Source: Monodelphis domestica
Lineage: Eukaryota; Chordata; Mammalia; Didelphimorphia; Didelphidae
Assembly: GCF_027887165.1 (NCBI RefSeq)
Contig: NC_077230.1
Location: forward strand, 35,353,351 to 35,417,350
Reading direction: 5' to 3'
DNA length: 64,000 nt
The translations under genes and the position numbers were made by a program. Under the pieces are notes generated by a model. That model was not told where the DNA came from. It did not search any database and was given only the letters and a program-made list of their open reading frames with translations. Numbering within the stretch: the first letter of the stretch is position 1; every line of letters starts with the position of its first letter. Of the stretch, positions 24,885 to 35,383 are shown piece by piece.

Positions 24885-25540
24885 TTATTTATAGTATATA
24901 TAGCTATTGCCAATCATCGATGTGGGATGCTGTCTCTCCCTTTTTGTTTTAAAAGAAATGTTTTTTAAGATCTGATTACTATGCTCCACAATAGTTTGTC
25001 CTTGTGGATTGTGTGGGATATCTGTGAGGTGAATAGCCCAAGTGTGGCAAAAAAGAAAAAATTGTTTGGAAGTATAAGCAGGTCCATTATCTGTTTTAAA
25101 TGTTCTGGGGGGACCAGTCATTTCAAAAGTCATTAAGCAGTGATTAATTAATAACATGAGAAGTTCTTTCTCCCATCAAGCAGGAAGCCCATGAAAATCC
25201 TGAAAAAGTATCCACAGTGACATGGATATATTTAAGTCGTCCAAAGGACCATTCATGGGTCACATCCATTTGTACTATTTAAGCCTCTGGGATTCACAGC
25301 AATATGCATTGGGGGGTGGTTTGGAACACAATTAGGACACTTTTTAACAATACTTCTGGCTTGATCTTTAGTGAGTTGGAACATTTGGCATAAAGCAGTA
25401 CTATGTTGGTGAAATCTATGATGTGATTCCTCAGCTAATTGTATATCAGTTAGATAACATTGAGCAATCAAAGCTTGATCTATGCTATCATTTCCTTTAA
25501 AAAAAGGTCCAGGCAGAGTGGTATGACTGTGTACATGCAT
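24885..25540 (-). pseudogene. ERV A pol remnant: integrase
   Basis: The N-terminal zinc domain is in 25,253-25,540, with the HHRFHQHSTALCQMF and CPNC parts of an HHCC finger. Next, between 25,157 and 25,253, minus-strand [16 protein letters not shown] carries the first catalytic aspartate and a DTFSGF motif. The core in 24,885-25,157 has TDNGPAY (second catalytic aspartate) and IPHNPQGQTIVEHSN (with the glutamate). These are beta/lentivirus-style motifs. Stops and shifts between the segments inactivate it. Confidence 0.85.
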
Positions 25541-25583
25541 GACATATACTGGATGTATCCTTTGTCATATGACAGTTTGTAAT

Positions 25584-25886
25584 TTACATTTGTACATTGC
25601 TTTGAGTAGATCTGATGACAGCTTTTTCTATACCTTGCAAGAACTGAAAAACATATTTAGAGTCCATTATAAGGTTGAAAGCCTCCTGAAATAACCAAAA
25701 AACTAGTAAAATAGCTGTTAATTCATTTTGTTGGGTAGAAGAATAAGGAGTGGTAAAAATGACAGGTGAACTACCTTCCTTGTATACTCCTGTCTTGTAA
25801 TTAGCATTTGCATCAACACAAACATTAGGTCCTGATACCGGACAATCTCTTAGAATATTAGGAAAAACAATAGGATGTTGTGACAA
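25584..25886 (-). pseudogene. ERV A pol remnant: RNase H
   Basis: A 100-residue open stretch with the order expected of retroviral RNase H. VCVDANAN holds the first acidic residue (usual form TDGSS), STQQNELTAI the glutamate, and LIMDSKYV the next aspartate. It is cut off before the final histidine/aspartate region. Confidence 0.75.
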
Positions 25887-26684
25887 AAAAGAAAATAAGC
25901 CTTGTGGAGTGTAGGTGGTAATAGCAATGGGGTATGCTAACAGTAAAGACTAAATATTTCTGTAGTATATCTTTAGTAATGGGTACCTGGACTTCAAGAG
26001 GATACTCTCCTAAACCTGAGACCATGCCTTTCCATATTAATTGAGCCATAAGACAGTCATAACTCTGTAAAGCCTTTCCCATTTCGCTTTTTAGATGTAA
26101 CCATTCAATGACTCTTTGTTTCTCAGTTAAGGCACCTGTTGGTAACATTAAAGTTGCAAAAATAGTCACTTCCATGGCTAATTGAGGCTGATAGTGATTG
26201 AGTGGAGCCTGATTCAATTTATCTTCTACTATCTCTAAAGCAAGAGAGGCCTCAGGTGTCAAAGTTCCAGGGGAATTCAAGTCAGAGCTCCCTTCCAGTA
26301 TTTTGAATAAAGGTTGTAATTCAGTTGTAGTAAGAAATGAATATTGCCCAACACAATTGATATCACCTAACAATTTCTGATAATCATTAAAGCAGTCCTT
26401 TCTTAATTGTATTTTTGAGGCATAACAGATGTTGCCTATAACTGAGCCCCTAGATAGAGTACAGGACTTGTTTTGTGAATCTTATCTTGAGTAATAACTA
26501 AATGGTATTTTTGCAAGGTAATTTCCAATTGACTATAGCACTTGCTTATTTGAGATTCATCTTCAGCCATGATAAGAATATCATCCATATAATGGACGAT
26601 GTACAGAGCAGGAAGGTGTAGTCTTACAGAATGAAGGGCTGAAGCTACATATTGTTGGCTGAATAATCTTATCATTCTGGACAT
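25858..26684 (-). pseudogene. ERV A pol remnant: reverse transcriptase, 5' half missing
   Basis: The frame at 26,436-26,684 begins in the RT palm with SQQYVASALHSV and has the catalytic box YIVHYMDDILIM. 25,858-26,373 holds the thumb/connection (LGDINCVGQYSFLTTTELQPL and LTPEASLALEIVEDKLNQA, in pieces). Everything upstream of QQYV, including the first catalytic aspartate, is absent. At about 26,665 the RT is fused directly to non-coding block N. The apparent start MSRMIRLF is read from block N sequence and is not retroviral protein. Confidence 0.85.
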
Positions 26685-26913
26685 GGAATGTTTGCACTAA
26701 AATTCACAGCTTCAAACAAGCTACTTGGTCAGACCAGGCCTGGCAAAGTTTGTTTGTTTGAGTGTCTTAAAACCTCTGAATCTACAATTAAAATACACTT
26801 ATCTTAAGTTCTATCACACAGAGGTTGTTAACTCTTTGAGATCCCTATTGCAGTTCATAAGTATTAGTGTGGAACTTCCTTCTCCTTCCTGTGTGCAAGG
26901 AAGGGGTTAATAG
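26665..26913 (-). other. Non-coding block N in ERV A, downstream piece
   Basis: The distal part of block N, split from the rest (33,558-35,383) by ERV B. It is the reverse complement of 30,122-30,380 at clearly above-random identity, for example ATTAACCCCTTCCTTGCACA and GAGTTAACAACCTCTGTGTG. It has no coding frame. The B target duplication ATAG is at 26,910-26,913. Confidence 0.85.
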
Positions 26914-27379
26914 TGAGGGAGGCCGGAAAATGGCCAAACTTGAGGGCCTAACAAGCTGACCTGTCAGAACGGTAAATATACCAAATCCTAGCAGGAAGGC
27001 CTAATGAGCTGGTCAGCCTTGAGAAACTTGTCAGAACCATAAATATGCCAAACCGCCAGCTGCAAGTAGATACCAGATAAAGGCCAGGAAGACCCCAACA
27101 AATATGTCAAACAACAGGTCAGGGGGACCCCAACAATATAGAATTGTCAAAGCTCCAAGAATAGTAGGAAGCAGATAAGGGCCATACGTGCAGGCAAAAT
27201 TCCAAGGATGGTAAGGTACCTACAGAAAAGTATAAAAAGCCCAGCCTGTCAGAAGCAACTCAGAACTCTGATGATAGAGGTTCCCACTGATGCGCATCAG
27301 TTCAATAAATGGCCTTTCTCTGCCAGTTTGCATTGTTCGTAGACTTCCATGGTGGTGGGTGAAATCCTGGACCTTAACA
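26914..27379 (+). repeat. ERV B 5' LTR
   Basis: 466 bp from TGAGGGAGGCC to CCTTAACA. A TATAAAAAG box is at 27,231 and AATAAA at 27,304-27,309, giving a plausible U3-R-U5 order. U3 contains imperfect direct repeats, TGTCAGAACGGTAAATATACC at about 26,962 and TGTCAGAACCATAAATATGCC at about 27,029, spaced 67 bp. A second pair, GACCCCAACAAATATGTCAAA and GACCCCAACAATATAGAATTG, also resembles a duplicated enhancer. Confidence 0.95.
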
Positions 27380-27381
27380 TT

Positions 27382-27400
27382 TGGGGGCTCGCCGGTACCC
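27382..27400 (+). promoter_or_regulatory. ERV B primer-binding site, proline-tRNA type
   Basis: TGGGGGCTCG directly follows the LTR after two bases, matching the first ten bases of the proline-tRNA primer site used by murine-type gammaretroviruses. The next bases (CCGGTACC) diverge or carry a one-base deletion. Confidence 0.7.
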
Positions 27401-28708
27401 CTCCACCTTGGAACCCCCTGGACAGGAGGGCCTAAGGCACTGCCTTGGACCGGACCTTCAGGTGAGCTGAGTGTTGTGTGGCTGTGGGTGCGAATGGTGA
27501 CAGAATGTGTATGGGGGAGACGACGGACCCCTGATGGGCATATGGCTCAGTGGGGCATTCCTTCTTGCGGTTTAAACAAGAGCCCCTATGCTAAGCCCCA
27601 GGGCCCGCCTTTTTCTAAGGCGAGAGGCTTAGCCTCGAGGCATTGGTCTGACCCTCCCACCTGTTTCTGAGTGCGGACTCCAGACGGCTACATTTCTGAA
27701 CTTTCGAGAAAGTCAGTCAGTTAATGGAGGAAGCGTTTGTGGTCAGGGGCAGGGGAAGGATAAGGTCCAGGGCAGGTGCCGAGATTGGAACTTTCAGGTG
27801 GTTAGAGGCCCCTGAGGACAGAGGTCTGTCTCTGTTGCACGGAGTTCGAGTCTCCATCTAGTTGTCAGGCCCTAAGCACGAGATTCCGTGTCTCTGTCAG
27901 GTACCCTGGCACTTTTGGGACAGGGTTCGAGTCCCTGTCTAGTGTGGGGAAAGGGGTTTTTTCAGTCCCCTTTTTGGGAAGATATTGCACCCCTAGGAGA
28001 GACTGGGGGACGCCCCATGATCTCTAGGTGATTTTTAGACACACTGAGGTTTTTTTGCCACACGGAGGGATTGGGTGGCCAGCCGCCGGCTGCTTGCCCC
28101 TGACAGATAGCCGGAGATAGCCGAAGGACTCCAGAAGCAGCCAAAGGGAGCTGGCCACTGATGAGTAATTGTGGGTATCAGGTTTCTTTCTTTACTGCGA
28201 AGGAAGCCAAAGCAGTGGGGGAAAAAAAAAAGCCGAAGGTCAGGCTGCCTTGGGCAGTGGTTAACCCTTTCTTTGCAACTTCTTGGTCTCAATAATAGAA
28301 AACCAGTCGGTTTGTCAAACAGCTTGCTTAAGTGTTTTATGGTCCTTACAAGTACATGCCAAGAAATGAGATCTTAAGATAAGCTCCTAGGATCGGAGCA
28401 GTTTACGTGTCTGTGTCTCTGTTATTTGTCTTCTGGCTTTTGCTGTTTGTCTCGTGCGTCTTTCTGTATTTAGATGCAGGTATGTGGATGTGTCAGAGAG
28501 GGTGTCCTATAGGGTTCTTTGAGTCTTTGTTGTGGCTGGATTAAAAAAAGGAGGGGGGGAGTTTGGGATGCAGGGTCACAAAGGAGAATAGATTTTGTAC
28601 CCCTGCTCCCTCTGCCTGCGCTCCAACCAGGCAGGCTATGATGAAGTAACAACACTGTTCCTGCTCCTGCAAGCAGGCTTCAGGGCGAGAAAGAGAGTGC
28701 AATTGCCC
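27401..28708 (+). other. ERV B 5' leader, no gag start
   Basis: GC-rich leader-like DNA with phrases typical of gammaretroviral untranslated leaders (GAGTTCGAGTCTCC, GTCTGTGTCTCTGTTATTTG, GTCTCGTGCGTCTTTCTG). A packaging signal would be expected here but cannot be delineated by eye. No gag initiator with a myristoylation signal is present. A 126-codon frame at 27,290-27,670 starts inside the LTR and crosses the primer site, so it is not a gene. Confidence 0.65.
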
Positions 28709-30380
28709 ATTAGATGATTTTTCCCTCCTTCTCCCTTTGGATGGGCCCCCAAAGGAGTGGAAGAGAGAAAATTCTGAGCAGAAAAGGGAGATTCTTACTC
28801 CACAGTTAGAAACTTTCTCTTAAAATTAATTCTCAAACTGGGAGGATTGATAATGATTTTGATATGGTACAAATGTAATTTCATGTATTACTATTTGCCA
28901 GTTAAATGTGAAATGTTGCCAGATTTTTATTGAGCACAAAAACTCATGGTTAGGGGTTTGTTTTGTTAGGTCTTGCAATGCATAATGATTTCAGTGAATT
29001 TGAGAATTGTGTAAATGTGATTGATAGCAAGTCTGATGCAGAGAGGAAAGTTTATTCTGTATGGACAGAAATTGTACTGACTACTTTATAGATGTAAAAG
29101 TCATTCAGAGAAACTTGTGTTGTTGAAAAGAACTTATTCTAGAATTTGAATTTGGGAATCCTTCAAATCACATTTATTTTAATGACAGCAAGAAATTATA
29201 TTACACACACAAGAAGTTTTTTTTTAAAAGTGGTTAATCTGTGCATGGGATTAATGAGATAAGTGCTAAGAATTTATGTTTTACAAAAGAGGAAATTTTT
29301 AAATGATGTTGTTTTTAATTAAGGTTATATGTATTGTTTTTAAACGTGCAAAATGCATAGGAAGGAATTTGTAATCTAGAAATGAACATGTATGTATTCA
29401 GATGCCAAATGCTGGAAATGAGTAATGCTGAGTGAATGCTAAATATGTATGCATTATATTATGAAGAGGATTAAGTTTTCCACCTAAATAGGTTAAGGGT
29501 ATATGACATACAACCTGTATGCCCTTAACAAGATAAATTCAACCAGCCCTGTAATCGAGAGGGCTTTTCATGAGGATTAAATACAGTCTAGCTTCAGGTA
29601 TATCAGAGAGGTCAGGCTGGAACTCCAGGTAACATGTAGCTAACTAGGGAAAGGTGATTAAGTACATGTGAAAGGAAATAACTTCATATCTTATAACCTA
29701 GCTAGATAAGTTAATAATTGGATTTTGGGGTATCTGGATTCATTTTATGAAGTGCTCCATTTCAATGAGAGTAATGAATAGAGATACTAGTTGATATTAA
29801 GATACAACAAATTATAAATTGGAATTTAATCAAGTATGTAGCAATATTTTGAACTACAAGAAAACTAAACAGGAGGATCTAAGTGCTTTGTACTTCAGTT
29901 TGGTTACACACTGAAAGATTGCTAGAGAACTTAATCACAGTTATTTGGAAGTTGGGAAGTTCAAACTGAAAATTTACTGAGAGTAAATTATTATGAAAGA
30001 GGTTTGATAAATTCAAAATTTTAAATTGAAGTACGCTCACTTGTTAAAGAAGGATGGGACAAGGCTGTTAAGTAATAAATCTAAATTGAACCAAGGAGCC
30101 TTCGGATAACTTGCTCAGAAACTATTAACCCCTTCCTTGCACACAGGAAGGAAAAGGAAGTGCTTATAATTATTCTACACTGATACTTATGAACTGACAT
30201 AGGGGCTTCAAAGAGTTAACAACCTCTGTGTGATAGAACTTAAAGATGAGTATATCTTAATTGTAGAAACGGAGGTTTTAAGGTGCTCAAGCAAGCAAAT
30301 ATTGCCAGCCCTGGCTGACCAAAAAAAGCTTGTTTGCAGTTGTGGAATCTCACTACAAACATTCCAGGTCCAGAATGATA
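28709..30380 (+). other. Block N carried inside ERV B
   Basis: This stretch is the reverse complement of 35,383 down to 33,558, continuing without a break into 26,913 down to 26,665: the same non-coding block that lies between the leader and RT of ERV A. It starts at GATGATTTTTCCCTCC and includes TTTGGATGGGCCCCCAAAGGAG. In both proviruses it has the same orientation relative to the LTRs. It is A/T-rich with stops in every frame. At 30,122-30,125 it has a single CTAT where ERV A has been split by ERV B. Confidence 0.9.
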
Positions 30381-32500
30381 AAATGAGTTAAGTGATATGT
30401 AATTGATAAAGTTACCTCATACGAGTTCTGGGGATTGTTGGTTGATATTTTGGTTACATTTTTAACCTGTATAAGGATATATGTGGCAAACAATAGCCAA
30501 AGAATAGGTAGGGTGTTAAAAATGACATATATGTGAAATGCTTGCTCAGAAATTTATGATTATTATGTGAATGGCTGCTAAAATGTGTTTAAGTATTATT
30601 TGGATGTAAACAAAACCTTATTGTAAACCTGACTCTACCATATATTTTGTTACCTCAGTCTACCAATTTGTGCTATGAACTGAAATTTATGGTTGAGCTC
30701 TATGCTAAATAAAGACTGTTCAATGATGTCATCTTTTAAATCAGAATTCTTTTGGGTTACCGATTAGCAGTTGAAGTGATACCAGGGGGCTGGTTGTTTG
30801 ACTTATGATGGTAAAAGCAGGTTAGAGAAAGTGGGGAGGTATGTTGGGTTTGAATTTGGTAGGAGGGAACTTTGATTTAGAGTCCATAAAGCGTTAGTAT
30901 GTGGGTTTGTAAAGGAAGGATGGACGGTGTGTTCTGCTTTTAAGCAGAGGGTTTTGAAGAAACAGAAAGGGAGAGAGAGGGTGAAAGGGAACAGATGAAT
31001 GTTCTGCTCTCACAATTGGCTCTTTAACTTAGGGATAATATATAAAGTAATGTATGTGGGAAAATCACACACAATTCTTTAATTTCTCTGGACAGTTACC
31101 CTGAAGTGATTCCTGCATGACCTTGTCTTAGTCTTTCAGATGGCCTAGGTCCAGGAGATGATACAACCCTGGTTTATAGGGAACCACTTAATTCAGCACT
31201 CATGTGACTACACCTGATGTGTAAATACATGAAAATAATTGCGTGATCAGCCTTGTAGGGATATTAAAGGCATTTTTGGGGGTGTGGAGATTTGTTCCTG
31301 GATTGCTGATAAGCAAATTTCTCTCAGCTGAAATGGGGGAAAACTTGTCTTTTAAGGAAAAAGAAGGCTTCTGGAACCCAGTGGCAAGGGCTCTAAGGAG
31401 AGAAAAAGTCCTAGGATGGTTATAGAGAAGGCAGCCCAAGGCTCACTTTGGACTGAATTTTCCTGACCATCCTCGAGTGGAACAACAGTGGCAAGTGACA
31501 GCCTTGCTTGGGGTGTCTTTTGTGACTTGGAGATATTTCCCTTTCAGGGCCTTCTTCCTTCCTGACAATTCCCATGATCAGCATACAATGCAAATTGTGA
31601 TATTAAAGTTTCCATTTCCTCAAACAACCCTAATAATTGGGAATTCCCAAATTGTTAGGAACATGCTTTGAGAAATAGATGGAGTTTATTCCTAGATGGC
31701 ATGTATTTGTAGCCTTAATTTACCACAGTTGAGGTTTGGTTCTTGAGCTTGGGAATATAGCGCACAGCCTTCTTGGTTTCCCCAGCCTCTGGGGTAAGGA
31801 AATGCATCTGTAAGATATTGTTACTCCAGTGTTTATAGACGTCATAGTTAATGTGTATTTTGCAATAGGATATTCTTTAACAGAAACGTCACATACCAAC
31901 TCTGCAAACAACTAAGGAAGGCATCTGTTTCTGTCAGAAGATGATTTCTGAGGATGAAGTCTGTTGGTTAAGATACCCAAATGCAAATGTGTGATGTTAA
32001 TTGCTATTGTATTAATGTCCTGTTCCTATCTGCTATTTGCCCCAGTACACTTCTCTCTTAGAGGCTGACTTCCCCTTGTGACCCATCTGCCAATCGAGGG
32101 AAGGAGTGACAGGACACCCTTCAGATCTCCAGGCAGTTCTCCACTGACTTGGGACCCTGGAATCCACTGAGGACGCGCCCCTAAAGACACTGTCTGTAGC
32201 CTTCCCTCCCCCTCGTATTCCCCTCCCTCTCTCTCCTACACATAGGTAGGGACAGCTCTACACCCATGCTCAGCACTGAAGAAACTACAGAAGATCTGGA
32301 CCTCCACCCTTTTTCCCTTAGATATTTGGAGAGGGGAGGGGATGGGATGGCAGGGGGCACTGAACCAGGTGGGGCCTGAGACTCTGGCCCTCCGGGAGGC
32401 TGTGTGGTTCCCCTATGGATGGCTGGGCTGGCCAGATGGCACCACTCACCAGAAGCAGTGGGAAAACAGCTAGCAAAAGGAATACATGACCCACTCGATT
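30381..32500 (+). other. ERV B interior, unassigned
   Basis: Lies between block N and the env remnant. Short open frames exist, but no retroviral domain is recognised. TTTCTGAGGATGAAGTCTGTTGG (31,945-31,967) resembles TTTCTGAAGATGAAGTGTTTTGG (44,922-44,944) in ERV C, hinting that both carry related 3' sequence. A GC-rich env-like surface segment may begin near 32,050. Confidence 0.5.
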
Positions 32501-33067
32501 CCATTACTTCACTTTCTCCCCGGCCTCTTGGTTTCCCCCTCCCTTGTCACAAAGTATTCCTCAACTGGGAAATACCTTATCCCACCCACAGGAGTGCACT
32601 GGCTGTGCCCCCCTTCTGGCCTACAGCCCTGTGTCTCCCCTAGCTCCCTCACTGCCCGCTGCACCCCCTCACAATAGTACCCCGAGTGACCTGCTATGCC
32701 AAGCAGGACCTCCTCTTCCTTAAGGAGGGGGCCTCTGTGCAGCCTTGGGTGAGGAGTGCTGCTTCTATGTTAACCACTCAGGGATTATTAGGGACTCCCT
32801 GGGCAAGCTACAGAGGGTCTAGAAGCCCTGACTGAAGGAGGGGGAAACTGCCGGCCCCTGATACACGACCTTTTCTCCCTAGTCACGTTCCTTATAGGAT
32901 CCCTTATAATCTTAACCCTACTTTTGACATTTGGCCCCTGTATCTTTAACCTCCTTATTCGGTTCATAAAAGACTGACTAGATGCCATCCAGGTATTAGC
33001 CGTTCGACAACAGTACAGCCGAGAGCCACGAGCTGCCCCAGTGGGTGGGCCTAACCACTGCCCCCTA
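32501..33067 (+). pseudogene. ERV B env remnant, gamma-type
   Basis: Shifting plus-strand frames give HWLCPPSGLQPCVSPSSL (end of the surface subunit), then [17 protein letters not shown] at 32,733-32,783, which is the CX6CC motif with a potential N-glycosylation site. DSLGKLQRV follows, then a stop near 32,820. A hydrophobic anchor (FLIGSLIILTLLLTFGPC-like) lies near 32,880-32,945, and a cytoplasmic tail with VLAVRQQYSREP near 32,995-33,025. Stops and shifts make it inactive. In known class-I envs this region mediates fusion. Confidence 0.85.
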
Positions 33068-33087
33068 AAAGAAAAAGGAGTTGGAAA
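33068..33087 (+). promoter_or_regulatory. ERV B polypurine tract
   Basis: AAAAGAAAAAGGAGTTGGAA immediately precedes the 3' LTR, where plus-strand DNA synthesis would be primed. It is purine-rich, interrupted by two T residues. Confidence 0.65.
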
Positions 33088-33553
33088 TGAGGGAGGCCGG
33101 AAAATGGCCAAACTTGAGGGCCTAACAAGCTGACCTGTCAGAACGGTAAATATACCAAATCCTAGCAGGAAGGCCTAATGAGCTGGTCAGCCTTGAGAAA
33201 CTTGTCAGAACCATAAATATGCCAAACCGCCAGCTGCAAGTAGATACCAGATAAAGGCCAGGAAGACCCCAACAAATATGTCAAACAACAGGTCAGGGGG
33301 ACCCCAACAATATAGAATTGTCAAAGCTCCAAGAATAGTAGGAAGCAGATAAGGGCCATACGTGCAGGCAAAATTCCAAGGATGGTAAGGTACCTACAGA
33401 AAAGTATAAAAAGCCCAGCCTGTCAGAAGCAACTCAGAACTCTGATGATAGAGGTTCCCACTGATGCGCATCAGTTCAATAAATGGCCTTTCTCTGCCAG
33501 TTTGCATTGTTCGTGGACTTCCATGGTGGTGGGTGAAATCCTGGACCTTAACA
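33088..33553 (+). repeat. ERV B 3' LTR
   Basis: 466 bp. Reading it base by base against the 5' LTR, I find one difference, G in TTCGTGGACTT versus A in TTCGTAGACTT at about 27,342. TATA box at 33,405 and AATAAA at 33,478-33,483. It is followed by the ATAG duplication at 33,554. Confidence 0.95.
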
Positions 33554-33557
33554 ATAG

Positions 33558-35383
33558 CTTCTGAGCAATTGATCCTAAGGCTCCTTGGCTCAATTTAGAT
33601 TTATTACTTAACAGCCTTGTCCCATCCTTCTTTAACAAGTGAGCTTACTATAATATTGATTTTATCAAACCTCTTTCATAATAATTTACTCTCAGTGGAT
33701 TTTAGTTTAAACTCCACAACTCCCAAATAACTTTGATTAAGTCCTTTATCAATGTTTCAGTGTGTAACCAAAAAGAAGTACAAAGCATTTACATGCACTC
33801 CTCAAAACCTGTCTAAAGTAGAATAAAATCTAGAGTTTATTTTTTGTTTAGCCTAAAATATTGCTATATTCCTGATTAAATTCCATCAACATTATTATAA
33901 TTATATCTAATTCATACTAGAATTTAAGAATAGCAGTTAGTATCTCTCTTCATTACTCTTATTGCAGTGGAGCACTTCATAAAACGAATCAGGACACCTC
34001 CAAATTCAATTATAAACTTATATAGATAGGTTATAAGATATAAAGTTATTTCCCTTCACATAAAGATTCTTATTTGACAATCAAACAAACCTTATCACAA
34101 ACATAGTTATGTGAGGTCAGAGATCCTTAGGTTTGTCCTCGGGGGCTGGTTACTTTCACAGTTACTTAATCATATCCCTAGTTAGCTATATGTTACCTGG
34201 CATTCCAGCCAGACCTCTTTGATATGCCTGAAGTTCCTTTTGTTACCTGACCTTCCTAATTCTTATCCTTCAGCTAATTAGAGTCTTTTTTTGCAGCCTG
34301 CAAAAACTGTTTGACCTCCTGAGGGGGAGGGGGCTGGGTCTGTTTCCTAAAAAAAAAAACTTAGGAAGAGATAAATCTCCCTTATCTACTTCAATTAATT
34401 ATTTTCTCTTATTGGGACTACTTCATTATTTCTTCTGGCTTCCCCTCTTTACCATTATTGTAAGTAGAGGAAAGGCACTATATGGAATTATATTCAATCT
34501 TCATGACAAGCCCTCTTGATTTCAGGGTTGGTTAAATTTGTCTTGTTAAGGACATACAGTTTGTATATCATATACCCTTAACCTATTTAGGTGGAAAACT
34601 TAATTCTCTTCATAATACAAATGCATACATATTCTGTATTCACTCAGCATCACTAATTTCCAGCATTCGGTATCTGAATACATACATGTTCATCTCTAGA
34701 TTACAAATTTCTTCCTATGCATTTTTCACATTTAAAAACAATTCATATAACCTTGATCAAAAACATCATTTAGAAATTCTCTCTTGCAAAATACCAAATT
34801 CTTAATACTAGTATTATAAAATTCCATGAACAGATTAATTACTTAAACTTCTTGTGTGTCATATAATTTCTTGTTACTATTCCTGACAGCACATGCATTA
34901 AAATAAATCTGATTTGAAAAAATCCCAAATTTAATTTCTAGATTAAGTTCTTCTCAACAACATGATGACTTTTACATATATAAAGTAGCCAGTGCAATTT
35001 TTTGTCCTTATAGAATAAAATATTCCCTCTCTGTGTCAGTCTGGCTATCAGCCACATTTAGACAATTCTCAAATTCACTGAAACCATTATGCATAGCAAT
35101 ATTTAATAAAACAAACTTCTAACCAGGAGTTTTGTTGTGCTCAATAAAATCTGATTAATATTTCACATTTAACTGACAAATAGTTACACGAAATTAAATT
35201 TAGATCATATCAAAATCATTAACAATCCTCCCAAATTGCATACATCAAACCATAGGATTAAACTTAAGTGAAAAATAGCCTCTAATTGTGGAGTAAAAAT
35301 CTCCCTTTTTCTGCTCTGAATTTTTCTCTTTTTCACTCCTTTGGGGGCCCATCCAAAGGAAGAAAGAGGAAAAAATCATTGAA
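33558..35383 (-). other. Non-coding block N in ERV A, upstream piece
   Basis: Occupies the place of gag/pro in ERV A (minus-strand sense, 35,383 to 33,558). It is A/T-rich with no long frame on the sense strand and no gag, protease or host exon recognised. It aligns over its length with 28,709-30,121 of ERV B at moderate to high identity with small indels (it is somewhat longer here). The origin of the block is unknown. Confidence 0.8.

Larger units (their letters stand above)
26914..33553 (+). mobile_element. ERV B: young gammaretrovirus-like chimeric provirus
   Basis: Two 466-bp LTRs bound this 6.6-kb insertion, flanked by the 4-bp duplication ATAG (26,910-26,913 and 33,554-33,557), typical of gammaretroviruses. 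The primer site begins TGGGGGCTCG, as in proline-tRNA-primed viruses. The interior (27,380-33,087) has a GC-rich leader, a 1.7-kb copy of block N shared with ERV A, about 2 kb of unassigned DNA, and the C-terminal part of a gamma-type env. No gag or pol domain is visible. The near-identity of the LTRs indicates recent insertion, so it must have been mobilised by proteins supplied in trans. Confidence 0.9.

Noticed and set aside
27290-27670. 126-codon open frame near the ERV B 5' end
   Set aside because: It starts inside the LTR and crosses the primer-binding site and leader; no protein features.
26665-30380. A giant palindrome centred near 28.5 kb
   Set aside because: The inverted similarity is explained by block N lying in two oppositely oriented proviruses, one nested in the other.
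32181-32677. Possible host gene in a GC-rich patch
   Set aside because: The frames run into gamma-type env motifs just downstream and lie between ERV B LTRs; they are retroviral remnants.
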